Shown: positions 54,507 to 63,941 of the stretch, piece by piece
Position numbering within the stretch: the first letter of the stretch is position 1
Layout of the letters: each line of letters starts with the position of its first letter
Position numbers and translations under genes: made by a program
NCBI GenBank assembly: GCA_030068525.1
Contig: JASJOS010000012.1
Coordinates: forward strand, 248,001 to 312,000
Direction of reading: 5' to 3'
Length of the DNA stretch: 64,000 nt
Source: Xanthocytophaga flava
GTDB taxonomy: Bacteria; Bacteroidota; Bacteroidia; Cytophagales; 172606-1
The notes under the pieces: generated by a model
The model's database searches: none
Seen by the model: the letters and a program-made list of their open reading frames with translations, nothing else
What the model was told of the DNA's origin: nothing

Positions 54507-56054
54507 ATGAAGACATCATACTATATTGTATTCAGGCTTGTCATTGTTGTAATGCTTACAGGTTCCTTATCCTGTACAAGCAACTTTGATGAAATCAATA
54601 CAAATCAAACAAAAGTATCTACAATAGGTCAGGCAGAAATTCCGTATCTATTTGCTAAAGCACAATCTTCTGCCACTCTCCCATACTGGTATTATCAGGT
54701 AGGGCAAAACCTTTTTGCAGATCAGTATGCTCAATATTTTGCTTGTGTAGCAACTTACTTTCCATCCGATCGCTTTGTGATACGTATGGACTGGCTGGCT
54801 TCTCCGTGGTCTTCTCAATATACAGATGTAGTACCACAGTTGAAGTCTATATTTGCCAATACAGACTCAACTTCTGCAGAGAATGCTATTGCAAAAATCT
54901 GGTGGGTATGGTCATTTCACAGATGGACAGATTATGTTGGCCCCATACCATACTTCAAAGCGGGTGAACCGGCTTCTTCTGTTGCATATGATTCTCAGGA
55001 TAAGATTTATGATGACTTCTTTAAGAAACTAGATGAATCTGTTGCTATTCTGAAAACAAAAACCGGAGAAACACCTTATGGAACGTTTGATCTTGTTTAT
55101 GAAGGGAATATATCAAAGTGGATTAAGTTTGCCAATACTCTCCGTTTGCGCCTTGCCTTACGTATTTCCAAAGTAGATCCAACTCGTGCTAAAAGTGAGG
55201 CAGAAGCTGCCGTAGCTGGAGGTCTGTTATCAACCAGTCCAGCAGATGATGCTCTGATTACGCGTAGTACCAAAGGAAGTGATTACAATGGATTAGCTAT
55301 TATGTCTGACTGGAACGAATTTCGTATGAGTGCTTCTATGGAATCTGTACTAAAAGGATACGAAGACCCACGTATAGGAGAATACTTTATGCCAACAGTA
55401 AAAACTGGTACCTATGAAGGTTTACGAAATGGGCTCACTGCAACACAACTTACAGAACCAGCCAACTCTGCTGATTATAACTCTCATGTTGGAAATCGCT
55501 GGAATTCAGGAACAGGTCTTGAGACATCCCAGAATGTAATGTGTACAGCAGAAGCTTACTTCTTGTTGGCAGAAGGAGCATTAAACGGATGGTCTATGGG
55601 AGGTACAGCTAAAGACTTTTATGAAAAAGGCATTGAAAATTCCATGAAACAATGGGGTATCACTGATGCTGCAGCTATTGCAGCCTACACCAATAGCACG
55701 AAAACTCCTATTGCGCCTGGAGATTATTTGAACTCTACTGCTTTAACCAATATTCCGGTTAAATTCAATACTACTGATACTCAAGTACAAAGAGAGCAGA
55801 TAGCTACTCAGAAATGGCTGGCAATATTTCCGGATGGTTTTGAAGGCTGGGCAGAATACCGCAGAACACGTTATCCTAAATTATATCCGGTACCCAATTC
55901 CGATAATCCGGATATTCCAGCCGGAGGAGTTCTTCGTCGTATTCCATTCCTTGATGTAGAAAAACAGACCAATGGTCCAGAAGTAGAAAAAGCAAAAACA
56001 CTATTGGGTGGTGAGGATAAAGTAACCACACCACTCTGGTGGGATAAAAATTAA
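54507..56054 (+). CDS. SusD-like outer membrane lipoprotein
   Basis: A 515-residue lipoprotein with lipobox Cys23 (GSLSC). It belongs to the SusD_2-like group, with FDEINTNQTKV at the N-terminus, the helix block IAKIWWVWSFHRWTDYVGPIPY near 130-150, KWIKFANTLRLRLALRIS, and near the end REQIATQKWLAIFPDGFEGWAEYRRTRYP (shown as its parts REQIATQKWLAI and GWAEYRRTRYP). It pairs with the preceding SusC and would present ligand to the channel. Confidence 0.92.
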   Translation: MKTSYYIVFRLVIVVMLTGSLSCTSNFDEINTNQTKVSTIGQAEIPYLFAKAQSSATLPYWYYQVGQNLFADQYAQYFACVATYFPSDRFVIRMDWLASPWSSQYTDVVPQLKSIFANTDSTSAENAIAKIWWVWSFHRWTDYVGPIPYFKAGEPASSVAYDSQDKIYDDFFKKLDESVAILKTKTGETPYGTFDLVYEGNISKWIKFANTLRLRLALRISKVDPTRAKSEAEAAVAGGLLSTSPADDALITRSTKGSDYNGLAIMSDWNEFRMSASMESVLKGYEDPRIGEYFMPTVKTGTYEGLRNGLTATQLTEPANSADYNSHVGNRWNSGTGLETSQNVMCTAEAYFLLAEGALNGWSMGGTAKDFYEKGIENSMKQWGITDAAAIAAYTNSTKTPIAPGDYLNSTALTNIPVKFNTTDTQVQREQIATQKWLAIFPDGFEGWAEYRRTRYPKLYPVPNSDNPDIPAGGVLRRIPFLDVEKQTNGPEVEKAKTLLGGEDKVTTPLWWDKN

Positions 56055-56126
56055 TGAAGGTGATTGACAATTTTAAACCCTGAAACTGATAGCTTCAGGG
56101 TTTATTTTAATTCACAGGTATAAAAT

Positions 56127-56663
56127 ATGGAAGGAATTATTCTAATCTTAGGTCACACCAATTCCATGGAAGGAATACTTAGTACCATTGCTCAGGATCG
56201 TTTACAAATGGGCATAACTGTTCATCAACAACACTCAACCTTTGCAATTGTATGCACGGGTGGTTTCGGAGAACATTTTAATACTACCCAATACCCTCAT
56301 GCCATGTATGCTCAACAATATCTGGTTGAACAAGGAATTGATGCCAGCCTTATTCTGAATCCTGTATTAAGTAAGAATACTGTTGAAGATGCCAGTTTAT
56401 CCAGATCAGTGTTAGAACAGTATAAACCACAAATGGTTATCGTTGTTTCATCTGATTTCCATATGCCTCGTGTAAAATACCTTTTCACCTATTTTCAGCC
56501 CAGTCAGCCTATTACTTTTATCTCTGCAACATCGGCACTTTCAAAGGAATGTCTTCAACAACTAACCAGCCATGAAGAACAAGCTTTAGCCCGGCTTAAG
56601 TCTATGTACCTTTCTGAAAATAGTATTTTCACAAATTTTAACCATCCGACCACTGATTCATGA
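56127..56663 (+). CDS. DUF218 / YdcF-like protein
   Basis: A 178-residue protein of the DUF218 (SanA/ElyC/YdcF) family, seen from IILILGHTNS, FAIVCTGGFGEH, NTVEDASLSRSVLEQYKPQ and VVSSDFHMPRVKYLF. Unlike SanA or ElyC it has no N-terminal membrane anchor, so it is probably cytoplasmic. The fold is nucleotide-binding-like and the biochemical role of the family is poorly defined. Its stop overlaps the start of the next gene by 4 bases (ATGA), so the two are translationally coupled. Location in a susCD operon is notable. Confidence 0.82.
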   Translation: MEGIILILGHTNSMEGILSTIAQDRLQMGITVHQQHSTFAIVCTGGFGEHFNTTQYPHAMYAQQYLVEQGIDASLILNPVLSKNTVEDASLSRSVLEQYKPQMVIVVSSDFHMPRVKYLFTYFQPSQPITFISATSALSKECLQQLTSHEEQALARLKSMYLSENSIFTNFNHPTTDS

Positions 56664-59600
56664 TCGTATCTATTTTATACAAGCGGTTACACTATTTCTT
56701 TCTTAGCTGTTTTATTCTATTCTATTCCTGTCATCAATCTGACCATTCTACCTTGTTCACAAGGCTCTCAGAAAATCAGACCAATATAAATTTCAGAAAC
56801 CTGATTCAGGAATCAGAGGATATGAACATCATGCGCTACTCCTACTTTTACAATGGAGGGGGAGTAGCCATAGGAGATATTAATAATGATGGGCTTCAGG
56901 ATATATTCTTTAGTGGCAACATGGTTAAAAATCGATTATATCTGAATAAAGGAAATCTTGAATTTGAAGATATTACCCAACAATCACAGGTAGCAGAGAA
57001 ACAGGGTTGGTGTACAGGAGCTACAATGGCAGATATCAATGTTGATGGTTGGCTGGATATTTATGTATGTCGCTCTGCAGATGTAGATCCTGAAAAACGA
57101 AAAAATCTGCTTTTTATCAATAATCATGATAACACTTTTACTGAAAAAGCAGCAGAATATGGTCTGGCAGATGAAAGTTACTCAACTCATGCAAGCTTTT
57201 TCGATTATGATAAAGATGGAGATCTGGATGTTTTTGTATTGAATCACTCTACCCGAGAGTATGCAGGATTTGGAAAGGTTCTGGCTCAGCTAAAAACACA
57301 GAAAAACCCTGCCTATGGCAACAAGCTATATAGAAATGATAATGGCCATTTTACAGATGTCAGCGAACAAGCAGGCATTATATCCAATGTACTCAGCTTT
57401 GGTCTTGGACTTGCTGTTTCAGATATCAATATGGATGGTTGGCCTGATATATATATATCCAATGATTTTAATGAACAGGATTATCTCTACATTAATAACC
57501 AAAATGGCACATTTTCTGAAAAACTGAAAGAACAGATTGGCCATACATCTCTTTTCTCAATGGGGTCTGATATAGCCGATTATAACAATGATAGTTATCC
57601 GGATATTATGACACTGGATATGTTGCCAGAAGATAACAAAAGGCAGAAAATGACTTCAGGCGCAGAAAACTATGATAAAGTACAGTTGCTTACAGACTTA
57701 GGTTTTCATTACCAGTATATGCGTAACATGTTGCATCTGAATAATGGCAATGGTACGTTCAGCGAGATTGGCCAACTGGCAGGTGTTTCCAATACAGACT
57801 GGAGTTGGGCTGCGTTGTTTGGTGATTATGACAATGATGGATATAAAGATTTGTTTGTAACCAATGGCTATGTACGGGACTATACTGACATGGATTTTCT
57901 CAAATACTCTACAGATGCTCAACTAAAAGGAGAAAAGCTCACTATTAACCAGATCATAGAGAAAATGCCTTCATCAGAGGTCGAAAACTATATATATCAT
58001 AACAATGGTGATCTTACTTTTACAAAGAAAACAGATGAATGGGGACTTGGAGGAAAAAATGTATCGAGTGGCGCAGCATACGCAGATTTAGATAATGATG
58101 GAGATCTGGATTTGATCATTAATAACATTAATGAATTTGCCTCAATATATGAAAACAATAGTACAAACCTGCAACAAAATACCTATCTGTCAGTAAAGCT
58201 TACTGGTACCAAACTTAATCACACTGGGATTGGCGCAAAAATTAAAATTTACACAAAAGGCAAATGTCAGTATCAGGAACAAATGCCTGTTCGTGGATAT
58301 GAATCATCAGTAGATCAGAATGTACATTTTGGTATTGGACAGGTATCTACAATTGACTCATTGATTATTATCTGGCCATCAGATCATACACAGAAGATCA
58401 CTCAGCTACAAGCCAACCAAACAATTACATTAAAAGAATCTGATGCTCAGGCAAGATATCACTACACCACTCCGACTAACAAAACATACTTTACAGAAAG
58501 AAAAGATATCATTACCTATACTCATACAGAAAACAACTTTAACGACTTCAAGAGTCAGCTTCTGATTCCACAAATGCTTTCCCGATCAGGGCCATGCATT
58601 GCCAAAGGGGATGTAAATAGAGATGGATTGGAGGATGTTTATATTGCAGGAACCAAAGGTTCGTCAGGAAAATTATTCATTCAGTATCCTGCAGGAAAAT
58701 TTACAGCAAAGCTCCAGAGAACATTTCTGCAAGATAGTTTATCGGAAGATACAGATGCACTATTTTTTGATTGTGATGGAGATAAAGATCTGGATCTATA
58801 TGTAGTGAGTGGAGGCAATGAATTTAATGAAAATGATCCATTGTTACAGGATCGGCTGTATATCAATGATGGCAAGGGTAATTACCAGAAATCACTTCAG
58901 TCACTTCCTGTTGAATATGAAAGTGGTTCCTGTGTCAAAGCTGCAGACTATGATAGAGATGGAGATATAGACTTGTTTGTAGGAAGCAGGCTCATACCAA
59001 GAAAATATCCAATGTCCCCTCAAAGCTTTTTACTTATCAACGATGGTCAAGGCCATTTCAGTAACCAGATACAAAACATATCGCCTACACTACAAAATGC
59101 AGGAATGATTACGGATGCCACTTGGGTAGACCTGAATAAAGATCAGGCTCCTGATCTGATAGTGTGTGGAGAGTGGATGCCTATCAAAGTTTTTATTCAA
59201 CAACAAAATAAGCTGATAGATCAGTCAGGCCAATGGATCTCACAACCTTCATCCGGCTTCTGGAATAATATCCATGCAACTGACTTTGATAAAGATGGTG
59301 ATTTGGATTTTGTAGCAGGTAATCTGGGTTTAAATTCTCAGATTAAAGTATCTGTAAACAAACCTGCCTCCATATATTATAGGGACTTTGATGATAATGG
59401 GACTCTTGATCCTATCCTCTGTTATTATATAGGGGATGTCAGTTATCCGATGGCTTCACGTGATGACATGTTAGAACAATTACCTGCTCTCAGAAAAAAA
59501 TTTACCAATTATGCTACCTACTCTACAGCACAGATAACAAATTTTTTCACGGAAGATGTACTAAAAACCGCTCAGGTACATAAAGCAGAGAGAGCAGAAT

Positions 59601-59965
59601 CTGTTTATATTGAAAATACAGGTAGTAAGCTTATTTTAAAACCCTTACCCATTGAAGCACAATATGCCCCCATCTACGCAATTTTATCTGAGGATGTGAA
59701 CCAAGACTCCAATCCTGATCTTATCCTTGCAGGAAATTTGTCTACTACTCGTGTAAAATTCGGAAAGTATGATGCGTCATACGGATTACTTCTCTTAGGA
59801 GATGGCAAAGGATATTTCACTTCTGTTCCATTATCTCAGGTAGGTTTATATCTAAAAGGAGATATAAGATGCCTGCAAACACTTTCACCCTCAACAGGCA
59901 AAAAAATCCTGCTGGCAGGTGTGAACAATAATGCCGTTGTTTCCTATGAGTTCCAAATAAGGTAA
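56660..59965 (+). CDS. VCBS/FG-GAP repeat lipoprotein with ASPIC/UnbV domain
   Basis: A 1101-residue lipoprotein (lipobox Cys24, LFYSC). It carries many FG-GAP/VCBS repeats with calcium-binding loops, for example DINNDGLQDIFFSGN, DYDKDGDLDVFVLN, DYDNDGYKDLFVTNG and DLDNDGDLDLIINN, in two blocks (about 60-470 and 620-1000). Between them is an ASPIC/UnbV domain (about 490-590; HTGIGAKIKIYTKG, RGYESSVDQNVHFGIG). These proteins resemble extracellular integrin-alpha-type propellers that bind glycans or proteins. It is the last gene of the susC-susD-DUF218 operon, ending in a 20-bp hairpin. Confidence 0.88.
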   Translation: MIVSILYKRLHYFFLSCFILFYSCHQSDHSTLFTRLSENQTNINFRNLIQESEDMNIMRYSYFYNGGGVAIGDINNDGLQDIFFSGNMVKNRLYLNKGNLEFEDITQQSQVAEKQGWCTGATMADINVDGWLDIYVCRSADVDPEKRKNLLFINNHDNTFTEKAAEYGLADESYSTHASFFDYDKDGDLDVFVLNHSTREYAGFGKVLAQLKTQKNPAYGNKLYRNDNGHFTDVSEQAGIISNVLSFGLGLAVSDINMDGWPDIYISNDFNEQDYLYINNQNGTFSEKLKEQIGHTSLFSMGSDIADYNNDSYPDIMTLDMLPEDNKRQKMTSGAENYDKVQLLTDLGFHYQYMRNMLHLNNGNGTFSEIGQLAGVSNTDWSWAALFGDYDNDGYKDLFVTNGYVRDYTDMDFLKYSTDAQLKGEKLTINQIIEKMPSSEVENYIYHNNGDLTFTKKTDEWGLGGKNVSSGAAYADLDNDGDLDLIINNINEFASIYENNSTNLQQNTYLSVKLTGTKLNHTGIGAKIKIYTKGKCQYQEQMPVRGYESSVDQNVHFGIGQVSTIDSLIIIWPSDHTQKITQLQANQTITLKESDAQARYHYTTPTNKTYFTERKDIITYTHTENNFNDFKSQLLIPQMLSRSGPCIAKGDVNRDGLEDVYIAGTKGSSGKLFIQYPAGKFTAKLQRTFLQDSLSEDTDALFFDCDGDKDLDLYVVSGGNEFNENDPLLQDRLYINDGKGNYQKSLQSLPVEYESGSCVKAADYDRDGDIDLFVGSRLIPRKYPMSPQSFLLINDGQGHFSNQIQNISPTLQNAGMITDATWVDLNKDQAPDLIVCGEWMPIKVFIQQQNKLIDQSGQWISQPSSGFWNNIHATDFDKDGDLDFVAGNLGLNSQIKVSVNKPASIYYRDFDDNGTLDPILCYYIGDVSYPMASRDDMLEQLPALRKKFTNYATYSTAQITNFFTEDVLKTAQVHKAERAESVYIENTGSKLILKPLPIEAQYAPIYAILSEDVNQDSNPDLILAGNLSTTRVKFGKYDASYGLLLLGDGKGYFTSVPLSQVGLYLKGDIRCLQTLSPSTGKKILLAGVNNNAVVSYEFQIR

Positions 59966-59995
59966 GTTGAGTCAATCAACTTACCTTATTTGGAA
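59951..59995. terminator. Bidirectional long perfect hairpin
   Basis: Arms 59951-59970 and 59976-59995 pair perfectly over 20 bp with loop GTCAA. It overlaps the stop codon of the VCBS gene and abuts that of the convergent lrp-type gene. Confidence 0.75.
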
Positions 59996-60457
59996 TTAAA
60001 TATCGTAAGCAAGAGTATATTTTATTTCATTCAGTACAAAAGAGCTGTTTAGATTACCAATATTTTCAATAGTAGATAATTTATTGCGAACAAAGTCGTG
60101 ATATTCGCTCATGTTCTTGACTGTCACCTTAAGCAGGAAATCTGTAGCGCCTGCAACATGATAACATTCCTGTACCTCATTGAATTGTTGAATCTCTTTT
60201 TCAAATTGTTCCACATTATCTTTTGTATGATGACGCAAAGAGACACTACAGAAAGAAGTTAACGTTTTGCCAATCTTCTCTTTATCCAGTAAAGTAATGT
60301 ATTTCTTGATATATCCCTGATTTTCTAAACGTTTGATCCGCTCATATACAGGAGTAATGGTCATACCTAATCGGGCAGCGATTTCCTTATTGGTATAATG
60401 CGCGTTTTCCTGAAGCAGCCGCAGGATTGTAACATCAAGATCATCTAATTCCTCCAT
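59996..60457 (-). CDS. Lrp/AsnC family transcriptional regulator
   Basis: A 153-residue regulator. An N-terminal helix-turn-helix (LDDLDVTILRLLQENAHYTN; KEIAARLGMTITPVYERIKRL) is followed by the RAM ligand-binding/oligomerisation domain from about 65 (CYHVAGATDFLLKVTVKNM). Such proteins bind amino acids. It is divergent from alanine dehydrogenase, an arrangement known for AldR-type regulators that activate or repress ald in response to alanine, so that role is likely here. Confidence 0.92.
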   Translation of the reverse strand: MEELDDLDVTILRLLQENAHYTNKEIAARLGMTITPVYERIKRLENQGYIKKYITLLDKEKIGKTLTSFCSVSLRHHTKDNVEQFEKEIQQFNEVQECYHVAGATDFLLKVTVKNMSEYHDFVRNKLSTIENIGNLNSSFVLNEIKYTLAYDI

Positions 60458-60563
60458 AAAAAGAAAATTTTTCTAAAAAAACAGTTTACAAGTTACATTA
60501 AAAATAAAATATTACTACTTATCAAACCAAAATAAGTTTTATTTACCAAACATTAAAATACTA

Positions 60564-60594
60564 TTGGAAATAATTACTACATTATTTAGTTTTG
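60564..60594 (+). promoter_or_regulatory. ald promoter
   Basis: TTG at 60564-60566, 20-base spacer, TAGTTTTG at 60587-60594: full consensus. Transcription near 60600 gives ald a leader of about 270 bases. Confidence 0.6.
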
Positions 60595-60609
60595 TCATAA
60601 TAAAAGACC

Positions 60610-60855
60610 AATACTTCATCAACAAATATTATAGTATCAACAAACTAAAATGAAATACTTCGGAGGCTACAATCTCCGAAGTATTATTTTTAATATCACA
60701 CTTTTTATAAAAAAATATTTTGTAAAAGAAGCTTTTGACCGTTTTTCCTTCAAATATACAATGGTCCAAACAATCAATTACATTTTTTAAAAAGAAAGTA
60801 GACGAGTAATCAAGAATATTGATACAGATAAATAGAAAATACTTCATCAACAAAT
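60610..60855 (+). promoter_or_regulatory. ald leader: hairpin, short ORF and 18-base direct repeat
   Basis: AATACTTCATCAACAAAT occurs at 60610-60627 and again at 60838-60855, 18 bases before the ald start. Between them a 12-bp hairpin (arms 60654-60665 and 60674-60685) is followed by a T run, like an intrinsic terminator on the plus strand. A 46-codon frame begins at ATG 60650 and ends at 60790, with the hairpin covering its first codons. This may be an attenuator or an Lrp-type binding region; neither is shown. Confidence 0.45.
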
Positions 60856-60873
60856 TAAAATTCCTCTTCAATT

Positions 60874-62004
60874 ATGATTATTGGTGTTCCTAAGGAAATT
60901 AAGACCAATGAAAACCGTGTAGCAGTTACACCAGCAGGTGTAGCCGAACTAAAAAAACACGGACATCAGGTATATGTTCAGGCTGGTGCAGGAGAAGGCA
61001 GTGGGTTTGCCGATAAAACGTATATTCAGGCTGGGGCAGAAATTCTACCAACCATTGAAGCAACGTATGGTATTGCGGAGATGATAATAAAGGTAAAAGA
61101 ACCTATTGCCAGTGAATACGGACTTATCAAAGAAAACCAACTGGTATTCACTTACTTCCACTTTGCATCTTCTGAGGAACTGACTCACGCAATGATCAAG
61201 AGCAAGGCAATATGTCTGGCTTATGAAACAGTAGAAAAATCCGATAGAAGTCTTCCTTTACTGGTTCCTATGTCAGAAGTGGCAGGACGGATGTCTATTC
61301 AGGCAGGAGCTAAATACCTTGAAAAAACGCACAAAGGCCGTGGTATCCTTCTGGGGGGTGTAGCAGGTGTAAAGCCAGCGAATGTATTGGTATTAGGAGG
61401 AGGAATTGTAGGAACACAGGCAGCAAAAATGGCTGCGGGTCTTGGAGCCAATGTAACGATTATGGATATTAGCCTGGCGCGTTTGCGTTATCTGGAAGAT
61501 ATTATGCCTACTAATGTAGACACGCTGGTTTCCAATGAGTATAATATCCGGGAGATGATACAAAACGCCGATCTTATTATTGGTGGAGTATTGATTCCTG
61601 GAGCAAAAGCACCTCGCCTTATCACACGTGATATGCTTTCCAGCATGAAGCCGGGTACTGTAATGGTAGATGTAGCGATTGATCAGGGTGGGTGTTTTGA
61701 AACCAGTAAACCAACTACTCACGCAGATCCTGTTTATATCATAGATGATGTAGTACATTACTGTGTAGCCAATATGCCTGGAGCGGTGCCATATACATCT
61801 ACATTAGCACTAACAAACTCTACTCTTCCTTATGCGCTTCAACTTGCCAATAAAGGCTGGAAAAAAGCATGTCGTGAAAATCATGAGTTACAACTTGGAC
61901 TAAATGTTATACATGGAGACATAGTATATAAAGGTGTAGCAGAAGCATGGAATCTGCCATTGGTTGATGTTGACAATTATCTGGAGCTGGAAACAGTGCA
62001 TTAA
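60874..62004 (+). CDS. ald: Alanine dehydrogenase
   Basis: A 376-residue NAD-dependent enzyme converting L-alanine to pyruvate and ammonia and back. The start MIIGVPKEIKTNENRVAVTP is typical. Catalytic Lys75 (IKVKEP) and His96 (FTYFHF) are present, as is the NAD-binding LVLGGGIVGTQAAKMAAGLG near 172-191. Length is normal. It is divergent from an Lrp/AsnC regulator, and its long leader suggests regulation at the RNA or protein-binding level. A 21-bp hairpin ends the gene. Confidence 0.96.
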   Translation: MIIGVPKEIKTNENRVAVTPAGVAELKKHGHQVYVQAGAGEGSGFADKTYIQAGAEILPTIEATYGIAEMIIKVKEPIASEYGLIKENQLVFTYFHFASSEELTHAMIKSKAICLAYETVEKSDRSLPLLVPMSEVAGRMSIQAGAKYLEKTHKGRGILLGGVAGVKPANVLVLGGGIVGTQAAKMAAGLGANVTIMDISLARLRYLEDIMPTNVDTLVSNEYNIREMIQNADLIIGGVLIPGAKAPRLITRDMLSSMKPGTVMVDVAIDQGGCFETSKPTTHADPVYIIDDVVHYCVANMPGAVPYTSTLALTNSTLPYALQLANKGWKKACRENHELQLGLNVIHGDIVYKGVAEAWNLPLVDVDNYLELETVH

Positions 62005-62017
62005 TAATATTTCATAT

Positions 62018-62063
62018 AAAAACAAACAACCCTGTAAATAGCTTTACAGGGTTGTTTGTTTTT
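62018..62063 (+). terminator. Terminator of ald
   Basis: Arms 62018-62038 and 62043-62063 are perfect over 21 bp with a 4-base loop (TAGC); the 3' arm ends in a T run. Confidence 0.85.
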
Positions 62064-62508
62064 ATGTAAGTCATTTTTTTAGATAAGTTGGTAGTCAGTA
62101 CTATACTCTGACACTCGTATATTCTTCTGCTACATAGATTCAAAAATTTTTGAGACGTAATGAAAAGCAGTAAATCATAAGAAAGATAAAACTGCCAAAA
62201 TTCTCTTAAGTAAATTTTGAATAAGAAAAATACAAAGACAGATGTATAAAAGGAGTCTATAACTTTTATATGATTATTACATAACCTATTGATTATCAAA
62301 ACCAAAAATGAGCATTAAATAACTATAAAAATCAAAGCCTGACACTAACTATCTGAAAATCAAAAAAACTAGGAAAAAGTAAAAGACGGAAATGTATCTT
62401 GCCTATTCAGATATGTTAAAAGTAAACAGGTGCATAGGATGCTGGTGTGAGTTTTTTTCAAAAAAAAACATCTTTTGTAAAGACTCCGACCTGTTTGCCG
62501 CCAAATAA
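62064..62508. other. AT-rich intergenic region, no gene supported
   Basis: About 445 bases after the ald terminator. Minus-strand frames here run through the hairpin and have no domain. No full promoter consensus was found ahead of the histidine kinase gene. Confidence 0.4.
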
Positions 62509-62610
62509 ATGTTAATCATACATGAACTAGAAAATACATATTTCTTTCTCACAGATAATTACTGCATCTTTATACTCCAATCGATAGAAGTTCCTGTTAA
62601 AGCATTGCCT

Positions 62611-63717
62611 ATGAAATATTTATACCCAGCTTTTTTCAGGTCATCTTTGCTTTGTGCATTTGCAGCAGTTGTTAGTACGGAAGGCATGTCTTATCCAAAA
62701 CTATCTGCAGCCCAAATTCAGGAAAGAGTGGAAACACTCCAGGCAGAGAGCCAGATTCAAAGAATGTATATTACACTATTAATTATCGTAAGCATTATAT
62801 TGACTATCCTTGTTGCTGTTGTCATATGGAGCCGAAAAAATATACAAGGCAATATGCATCTCGAAATAGAGAAAAAGCGACAGGAATTATTCGATATCCA
62901 GAATCAGGTTCAACAAGCCAATGAAGAGCTACGGGTTATCAATACGAATCTGGAAGCTATTGTGGAAGAGAGAACACTGAAATTAAGTAAAGTAAACAGG
63001 GAACTAGACATGTTCCTATATCGTGCCTCACATGATTTGCGTCGTCCAATCACAACCTTGATGGGATTGGTTGAAGTATCAAAGCTTGGTTTTGATGAAG
63101 CATCAGGAAGAATGCTTTTTGAAAAAATCAACGATACAGCTATCAATATGGATAGTATGCTGGAGAAATTCTCAATGATCAATACGATCAATCATGACGA
63201 ATATGAATGCGGTGAAGTTGATTTTGAAGATGTAGTATGTCAGGTACAGCAATCTTCAATTATAAGTACTTACGCATCCAAAATTCAGTTTGATATAGAT
63301 ATAGAAAAAAATATCCGTCTCATATCTGAGCCCCGGCTTATTACATTTATTTTAAAAAACCTGATAGCAAACTCTGTTATTTTTCATTGTCGGACCAATC
63401 GTCAACCAGTAGTCAGACTAACTATCAAACAAATACAGGATTCCATAGCTATCGAATTGTATGATAATGGCATAGGAATTTCCAAAAGCATGCTTCCTGA
63501 AATCTTCCATTTATTCTATCGTGGTTCGGAAGTTTCCAAAGGGAATGGTTTAGGGTTATATGTTGTACAAAAGGCTATTGAAAAACTTAACGGACGGATT
63601 CAGGTCGAGAGTGAAGAAAATCAATGGACGAGTGTACACATAGTATTACCTCCTATGGAAGCCAAAACTATCGTGTTGTCATCAACAGGAACAACAACTT
63701 CATCTGCTATTGCATAA
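62611..63717 (+). CDS. Sensor histidine kinase
   Basis: About 368 residues from the ATG at 62611, chosen because it starts a signal-like segment (MKYLYPAFFRSSLLCAFAAVV); the frame is open from an ATG at 62509. A short periplasmic stretch, a membrane segment (about 54-74, LLIIVSIILTILVAVVIW), a coiled coil, then HisKA with the phospho-accepting His141 in ASHDLRRPI, and HATPase_c with LKNLIANSVIF (N box), YDNGIGI (G1) and GNGLGLYVVQKA (G2). The sensory part is tiny, so the stimulus may be sensed in or at the membrane. No response regulator gene is adjacent. Confidence 0.9.
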   Translation: MKYLYPAFFRSSLLCAFAAVVSTEGMSYPKLSAAQIQERVETLQAESQIQRMYITLLIIVSIILTILVAVVIWSRKNIQGNMHLEIEKKRQELFDIQNQVQQANEELRVINTNLEAIVEERTLKLSKVNRELDMFLYRASHDLRRPITTLMGLVEVSKLGFDEASGRMLFEKINDTAINMDSMLEKFSMINTINHDEYECGEVDFEDVVCQVQQSSIISTYASKIQFDIDIEKNIRLISEPRLITFILKNLIANSVIFHCRTNRQPVVRLTIKQIQDSIAIELYDNGIGISKSMLPEIFHLFYRGSEVSKGNGLGLYVVQKAIEKLNGRIQVESEENQWTSVHIVLPPMEAKTIVLSSTGTTTSSAIA

Positions 63718-63837
63718 ACTTTGACAGGAAGCAGACAGATTAGCAGTAATCGTCTACTTCCTATTCCTTTCATTAGACATTTTAAGATGTATTCTTAAAA
63801 TTACTCCTTATTCAGCTACATTCTTAGTACTTATTAG

Positions 63838-63845
63838 TAGCTTTG
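63838..63845 (+). promoter_or_regulatory. Candidate -7 element for the glycosyltransferase gene
   Basis: TAGCTTTG followed by CAC, identical to the -7 element at 39199-39206, about 100 bases before the start at 63942. A 13-codon frame (63855-63896) lies in between. Confidence 0.45.
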
Positions 63846-63941
63846 CACCAAAAAATGGAGCAGCGACCAACGATTATTCCCAATCTTTTGTTGTAGCTTT
63901 AGTTTATCTAGTCTTATTTTTGAGTAGAAATTTCCGTTCTT

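Noticed and set aside
60629-60871. 80-codon minus-strand frame in the ald leader
   Set aside because: Runs antisense through the hairpin and promoter-proximal repeats, is Phe/Ile/Lys rich, and has no recognisable domain.
62012-62305. 97-codon minus-strand frame after ald
   Set aside because: It reads through both arms of the ald terminator hairpin and shows no domain.
63855-63896. 13-codon leader peptide before the glycosyltransferase gene
   Set aside because: It follows a promoter-like element, but there is no hairpin pair or codon run suggesting attenuation, so it is not called.
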